Below, piece by piece: positions 7,525 through 10,515 of a DNA stretch of 10,515 nt. The position numbers and the translations under genes are program-made. Origin of the DNA: Gemmatimonadales bacterium (GTDB lineage Bacteria > Gemmatimonadota > Gemmatimonadetes > Gemmatimonadales > GWC2-71-9); contig JAUVRV010000053.1 of assembly GCA_030597435.1 (NCBI GenBank), positions 1 through 10,515 on the forward strand. The letters run 5' to 3'. Under the pieces are notes generated by a model, which was given only the letters and a program-made list of their open reading frames with translations, ran no database searches and had not been told where the DNA came from. The first letter of the stretch is position 1. Each line of letters begins with the position of its first letter.

Positions 7525-8136
7525 ATGGGTTCTGAATTCGCCGTCTACTTCCGGCTCGGGATCGAACACATCGCGGACCTGAGAGGATACGACCACATCT
7601 TGTTCATCGCCGCCCTCACGGCGGCCTATTCGCTGCGCCAGTGGCGCCAGCTCCTGATTCTGGTAACCGCGTTCACGCTGGGGCACTCGATCACGTTGGC
7701 CCTGGCAACGGTCGGAGCCATCAGAGTCAACACCACGTTGGTAGAGGTCCTGATACCGATCACCATTCTGGTCGCGAGTGTATTCAACATTGTCGACAGC
7801 AAGGTCACTCAGGACGATGGCATCGGATCCGACCGGATGCGGCGGCACCAATCGGTGCTGTATGTGTTGGCTGGTGGGTTCGGGCTGATTCACGGGTTGG
7901 GGTTCTCCAGCTTCCTGAGGGCGGTGCTGGGTGCGGAACAGAGCATCGTAGTACCGCTGCTCGCATTCAACATCGGGCTGGAGGTCGGTCAGATATTGAT
8001 CGTTGCAGCGCTGTTTGCCGTTGGGGCCCTGATGACACAGGGGATCGGAATGCGCCGACGCGACTGGCTGCTGGTGGTGTCCGGAGCGACGGCAGGGGTG
8101 GCGCTGACGTTGATAATAGATCGGGTTCCGGGATGA
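7525..8136 (+). CDS. HupE/UreJ-family integral membrane protein
   Basis: 203 residues with about six membrane helices. It fits the HupE/UreJ_2 group by the following blocks: GIEHI-(6)-YDHILFI near the N terminus (His15, Asp23, His24), TAFTLGHSITL (His54), GLIHGLGFSS (His123) and FNIGLEVGQ (Glu153). HupE and UreJ proteins are nickel or related metal permeases or accessory proteins; the histidine and acid residues inside the membrane are thought to serve metal passage. No hydrogenase or urease gene is nearby, so the substrate cannot be named. There is no cleavable signal peptide, unlike some members. ATG 7525 has GAGGTGA about four bases upstream. The gene diverges from the ATPase operon and lies 109 bases before the peptidase gene on the same strand; a functional link to either is not evident. 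Confidence 0.88.
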   Translation: MGSEFAVYFRLGIEHIADLRGYDHILFIAALTAAYSLRQWRQLLILVTAFTLGHSITLALATVGAIRVNTTLVEVLIPITILVASVFNIVDSKVTQDDGIGSDRMRRHQSVLYVLAGGFGLIHGLGFSSFLRAVLGAEQSIVVPLLAFNIGLEVGQILIVAALFAVGALMTQGIGMRRRDWLLVVSGATAGVALTLIIDRVPG

Positions 8137-8170
8137 GACGGGGAAAACCAATAGCCGGCTTGACACGTAT

Positions 8171-8206
8171 GGGGACGGGGAACGGGGAAGAGGGAACGGG
8201 GAACGG
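8171..8206 (+). repeat. G-run tandem repeat, GGGGAAC-like units
   Basis: Five runs of three or four G (8171-8174, 8177-8180, 8184-8187, 8192-8194, 8198-8201) separated by AC, AAC, AAGA and AAC. The units are imperfect copies of GGGGAAC. The spacing satisfies the usual G-quadruplex pattern on the plus strand. It fills the middle of the 109-base gap between the hupE-like and peptidase genes, 40-75 bases before the peptidase start, so it could be transcribed in the peptidase leader. Similar G-rich text continues weakly to 8216. Confidence 0.75.
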
Positions 8207-8245
8207 TTTATCGGGGAGAACTACAGAGAACGGAAAGAGGTACGC

Positions 8246-10303
8246 ATGCATTTTGAGGCTTTGAAACCACTCGCGGTCCGGTGTTTGCTCACAGTAGCGG
8301 TCGTTGCACTGCTGCCTTCGGGGGTTGGTGCGCAGCACTGGCTGCACGATGACAGCTCCAAGACGAACATGTCGATATTCCGGTCGCTCGACTGGCCCGA
8401 CCCAACCGAGCTGCGCAACGCCGCCGGATCTCCCGGGCCACGCTACTGGCAGCAGAAGGTCGACTACCAGATCGAAGCCAGCCTGGACACGGTAGAACAT
8501 GTGATTTCCGGGACCGAGCGCATCACATATCACAACAACTCGCCCGACCGGCTGCGCTATCTGTGGATCCAGCTGGACCAGAACGTGCGGTCCATCGAGC
8601 ACAGCCGCTCGTACCAGGCGCGAGGCGCGCTACCCCAGGAGCTGTCTCCCCGGGCCCGCCAGTTTCTCGGTATGGCCCAGTTCGACGGCGGTCACGAGAT
8701 AGCACGTGTTCAGCTGGTCGATGGTGGCAGGCTGGTTGATACGAGGTACATCATCAATGGGACCGTGATGCGCGTGGATTTGCTCGAGCCGCTCGAGGGC
8801 GGCGACGTAGTCGAGTTCGAGATCGACTGGTCCTATCGCATCCCCGATTCGGGGCGCGGCGGAAAAGACTTGGTGAGTGATGGCTGGATCTACGAGATGG
8901 CACAGTGGTTCCCGCGTCTGTCCGTGTATGACGATGTGAACGGTTGGCAGACCGACCAGTTCCTGGGGCGCGGCGAGTTCTACCTCGAGTTCGGCGACTA
9001 CGACGTCAAGCTCACAGTCCCGGCCAACCACATAGTCGACGGTACCGGCGTGCTGCAGAATCCCGCAGCGGTACTGACGCAGACGCAGCGTGACCGGCTG
9101 GTACAGGCAATGACCAGCGAGGAGCCCACATTCATCATAACGGCCGACGAGGTGATGACCCCGGAATCGAGGCCAACACAGAGCGGCACGCTCACGTGGC
9201 ATTACGTCGCCGAGAACGTGCGGGACTACGCGTGGGTGAGTTCCAAGACGTTTGTGTGGGATGCAGCGGGCTTTCGTTACCGACCGGGTGGCCGGCTGAT
9301 AGAGGCCCATTCGTTTTACCCGCGTGACGCCATGCCGTTGTGGGACAGTGTCTCGACCAAGGCCATCATACAGACGTTTGAGACATACGGGAGGATGGCG
9401 TTCGAGTACCCCTACCCCAAGGCGACCAACGTCAACGGTCAGGCCGGCGGCATGGAGTACCCGATGATGGCGTTCTGCGGCGCCCGCCCCAATGCCGACG
9501 GCACGTATAACGAACGGCGTGCCAAGGGACTCATCTCGGTCACCATTCATGAGGTAGGCCACAACTGGTTCCCGATGATCGTGAACTCCGACGAGCGTAA
9601 GTGGACCTGGATGGACGAGGGCCTCAACTCGTTCCTGCAGTACTACGGCGAGTTGGATTGGGACCCGAATTACCACGGCGAACGCACTCCACCAAGGAAC
9701 ATTGTGGGGTACATGAGCGATCCCGATCAGGTGCCGATCATGACCGCTTCAGACCTGATCCACCGGGGCTTTGGTCCCAACGGTTACACCAAGCCGGCAG
9801 CAGGACTCGTGATATTGCGCGAGCAGGTACTCGGTGAGGAGCTATTCGACGCTGCGTTCCAGGAGTACTCACAGAAGTGGATGTTCAAGAAACCACAACC
9901 GGCTGACTTCTTCCGCTCGATCGAGGATGGTTCGGGCGAGTTGTTGAATTGGCACTGGCGTGGCTGGTTCTACACCACCCACTACAACGATCAGGCTCTG
10001 GCATCGGTGACCTCGCAGAGCGCCGAAGAGTTGATCGGTGATACCCAGCAAGGCCAAACGTATTACCGCATCCAGGCCCACAATGAGGGCGGATTGGTCA
10101 TGCCGCTCCACATCCGCGTCAACTACCAAGACGGGACATCCGAGACGATCAAGCTGCCCGTGGATATCTGGCGCAACAACGAGCTGACGTTCACCTACGG
10201 ATTTTTCAGCAACAAGACCATCGTGGAGGTCACGCTGGATCCGGACAACGTGTTTTCCGATATCAACCGGGACAACAACAGTTGGACGGCGCCGATTCCG
10301 TAA
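8246..10303 (+). CDS. Secreted M1-family zinc metallopeptidase (aminopeptidase-like)
   Basis: 685 residues. Residues 1-29 are a signal peptide: Lys7, Arg12, a hydrophobic core LLTVAVVALL, and a likely cut at VGA/QHW, so the protein is exported. An N-terminal beta domain follows (about 50-270). The catalytic domain has the M1 exopeptidase motif as GGMEYP (401-406, Glu404 for the substrate amino group), the zinc motif HEVGH (His435, Glu436, His439) and the third ligand Glu458 in WMDEGL, exactly 18 residues after His439. Tyr514 in GYTKPAAGL is a candidate for the transition-state tyrosine of the family. A C-terminal beta-rich region (about 590-685) ends the protein. All key residues are present. 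Start ATG 8246 has AAAGAGG five bases upstream. The likely role is trimming N termini of peptides in the periplasm or outside the cell; substrate is unknown. Confidence 0.95.
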   Translation: MHFEALKPLAVRCLLTVAVVALLPSGVGAQHWLHDDSSKTNMSIFRSLDWPDPTELRNAAGSPGPRYWQQKVDYQIEASLDTVEHVISGTERITYHNNSPDRLRYLWIQLDQNVRSIEHSRSYQARGALPQELSPRARQFLGMAQFDGGHEIARVQLVDGGRLVDTRYIINGTVMRVDLLEPLEGGDVVEFEIDWSYRIPDSGRGGKDLVSDGWIYEMAQWFPRLSVYDDVNGWQTDQFLGRGEFYLEFGDYDVKLTVPANHIVDGTGVLQNPAAVLTQTQRDRLVQAMTSEEPTFIITADEVMTPESRPTQSGTLTWHYVAENVRDYAWVSSKTFVWDAAGFRYRPGGRLIEAHSFYPRDAMPLWDSVSTKAIIQTFETYGRMAFEYPYPKATNVNGQAGGMEYPMMAFCGARPNADGTYNERRAKGLISVTIHEVGHNWFPMIVNSDERKWTWMDEGLNSFLQYYGELDWDPNYHGERTPPRNIVGYMSDPDQVPIMTASDLIHRGFGPNGYTKPAAGLVILREQVLGEELFDAAFQEYSQKWMFKKPQPADFFRSIEDGSGELLNWHWRGWFYTTHYNDQALASVTSQSAEELIGDTQQGQTYYRIQAHNEGGLVMPLHIRVNYQDGTSETIKLPVDIWRNNELTFTYGFFSNKTIVEVTLDPDNVFSDINRDNNSWTAPIP

Positions 10304-10345
10304 CACCGGGAAAGGGAAGACATACGATGATCATTCACTTTCCCT

Positions 10346-10418
10346 GCGACCTTCGCGGGTGGAGCGGCCGTCTCGGGCTTACTCCAAGACAGCCACTCCA
10401 CCCACTGCGGTAGGTCGC
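10346..10418 (+). other. Compound inverted repeat / structured RNA candidate after the peptidase gene
   Basis: A nested hairpin. From outside in: GCGACCT (10346-10352) with AGGTCGC (10412-10418), 7 pairs; optional CGC/GCG (10354-10356, 10407-10409); GGGTGGAG (10357-10364) with CTCCACCC (10396-10403), 8 pairs; GGC/GCC (10366-10368, 10392-10394); GTCT/AGAC (10370-10373, 10387-10390), closing a 13-base loop. Single C/A mismatches separate the inner stems. It lies 43 bases after the peptidase stop and ends 9 bases before the next start. There is no T-run after it, so it is not a standard intrinsic terminator; it may still stop or process the peptidase transcript, or be a leader structure of the next gene. 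Confidence 0.55.
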
Positions 10419-10426
10419 CCCATACT

Positions 10427-10515
10427 ATGGTGAGCGGTCACAGATTCCTGACTCTGTTCATTCTGATCCTGCCGGCACTTCCGTTGAATCGGCACGGATC
10501 CGCTGAGCCCCATCC
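10427..10515 (+). CDS. Start of a probable exported protein (cut by window end)
   Basis: An open frame of 29 codons to the window edge. It reads as a short N terminus with His5 and Arg6, then a hydrophobic core LTLFILILPALPL, then a polar stretch NRHGSAEPH: the layout of a signal peptide. No family can be named. The start could be ATG 10427 or the adjoining GTG 10430. The ribosome binding site is weak: an AGG at 10412-10414, twelve bases upstream, lies in the 3' arm of the inverted repeat. The direction and spacing would allow cotranscription with the M1 peptidase. Existence of the gene rests only on the hydrophobic pattern. Confidence 0.45.
   Translation, partial: MVSGHRFLTLFILILPALPLNRHGSAEPH

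Noticed and set aside
8160..8165. Perfect -35 box TTGACA before the peptidase gene
   Set aside because: No -10-like hexamer at the right distance: the positions 17 bases downstream are in the G-run repeat.
7522..8166. Minus-strand frame of 214 codons opposite the hupE-like gene
   Set aside because: Very rich in Gln, Arg, Asp and Pro, as expected from the reverse complement of a membrane protein gene; the plus strand encodes conserved motifs.
8630..9676. Minus-strand open frame of 348 codons
   Set aside because: Fully antisense to the M1 peptidase gene with its intact active-site motifs; no recognisable content.
10308..10344. GGGAAAG/CTTTCCC inverted repeat as a terminator for the peptidase gene
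   Set aside because: Only 7 pairs, a 23-base loop and no T-run; too weak to call.
10346..10422. tRNA-like element: 7-pair acceptor-like stem followed by C-CCA
   Set aside because: No T-loop or D-loop consensus and no anticodon arm of the right form; the inside folds as one long rod.

Overview
The window is bacterial and moderately GC-rich. It holds most of an operon for a bacterial V/A-type (rotary) ATPase on the minus strand (1-7204), a 320-base divergent intergenic region, and a plus-strand stretch with a HupE/UreJ-like membrane protein, a secreted M1 metallopeptidase and the first codons of a probable exported protein.

The ATPase reads, in transcription order, B (7204-5855), D, I, K, E, a DUF2764-type protein, then A (from 1529, running off the left edge). 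Genes are tightly packed: 3-base gap B/D, 4-base overlap D/I, about 13-base overlap I/K, then gaps of 15, 15 and 46 bases. The A and B sequences, the lack of separate C, F and G genes between known subunits, and the DUF2764 gene all point to the reduced V-ATPase type known from Chlamydiae, spirochaetes and Bacteroidetes. The gene order is different, however: there the order is usually E-DUF2764-A-B-D-I-K, while here the E-DUF2764-A block follows K. The K subunit carries residues equivalent to the full Na+ site of Enterococcus hirae NtpK, so Na+ coupling is a reasonable hypothesis.

The intergenic region 7205-7524 contains a near-perfect 19-bp palindrome (7371-7389) that could be an operator for one or both divergent units. 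On the right, hupE-like and M1 peptidase genes are separated by 109 bases that contain a G-run repeat with quadruplex potential. After the peptidase lies a long compound inverted repeat (10346-10418), followed by a short signal-peptide-like reading frame cut by the window end.

Taxonomy cannot be fixed from the window. The secreted M1 enzyme with a signal peptide ending near Ala-Gln, and the V-ATPase type, would fit Gemmatimonadota or another FCB/PVC-related lineage; this is a weak inference. No rRNA, tRNA, CRISPR array, transposase or prophage gene was seen.
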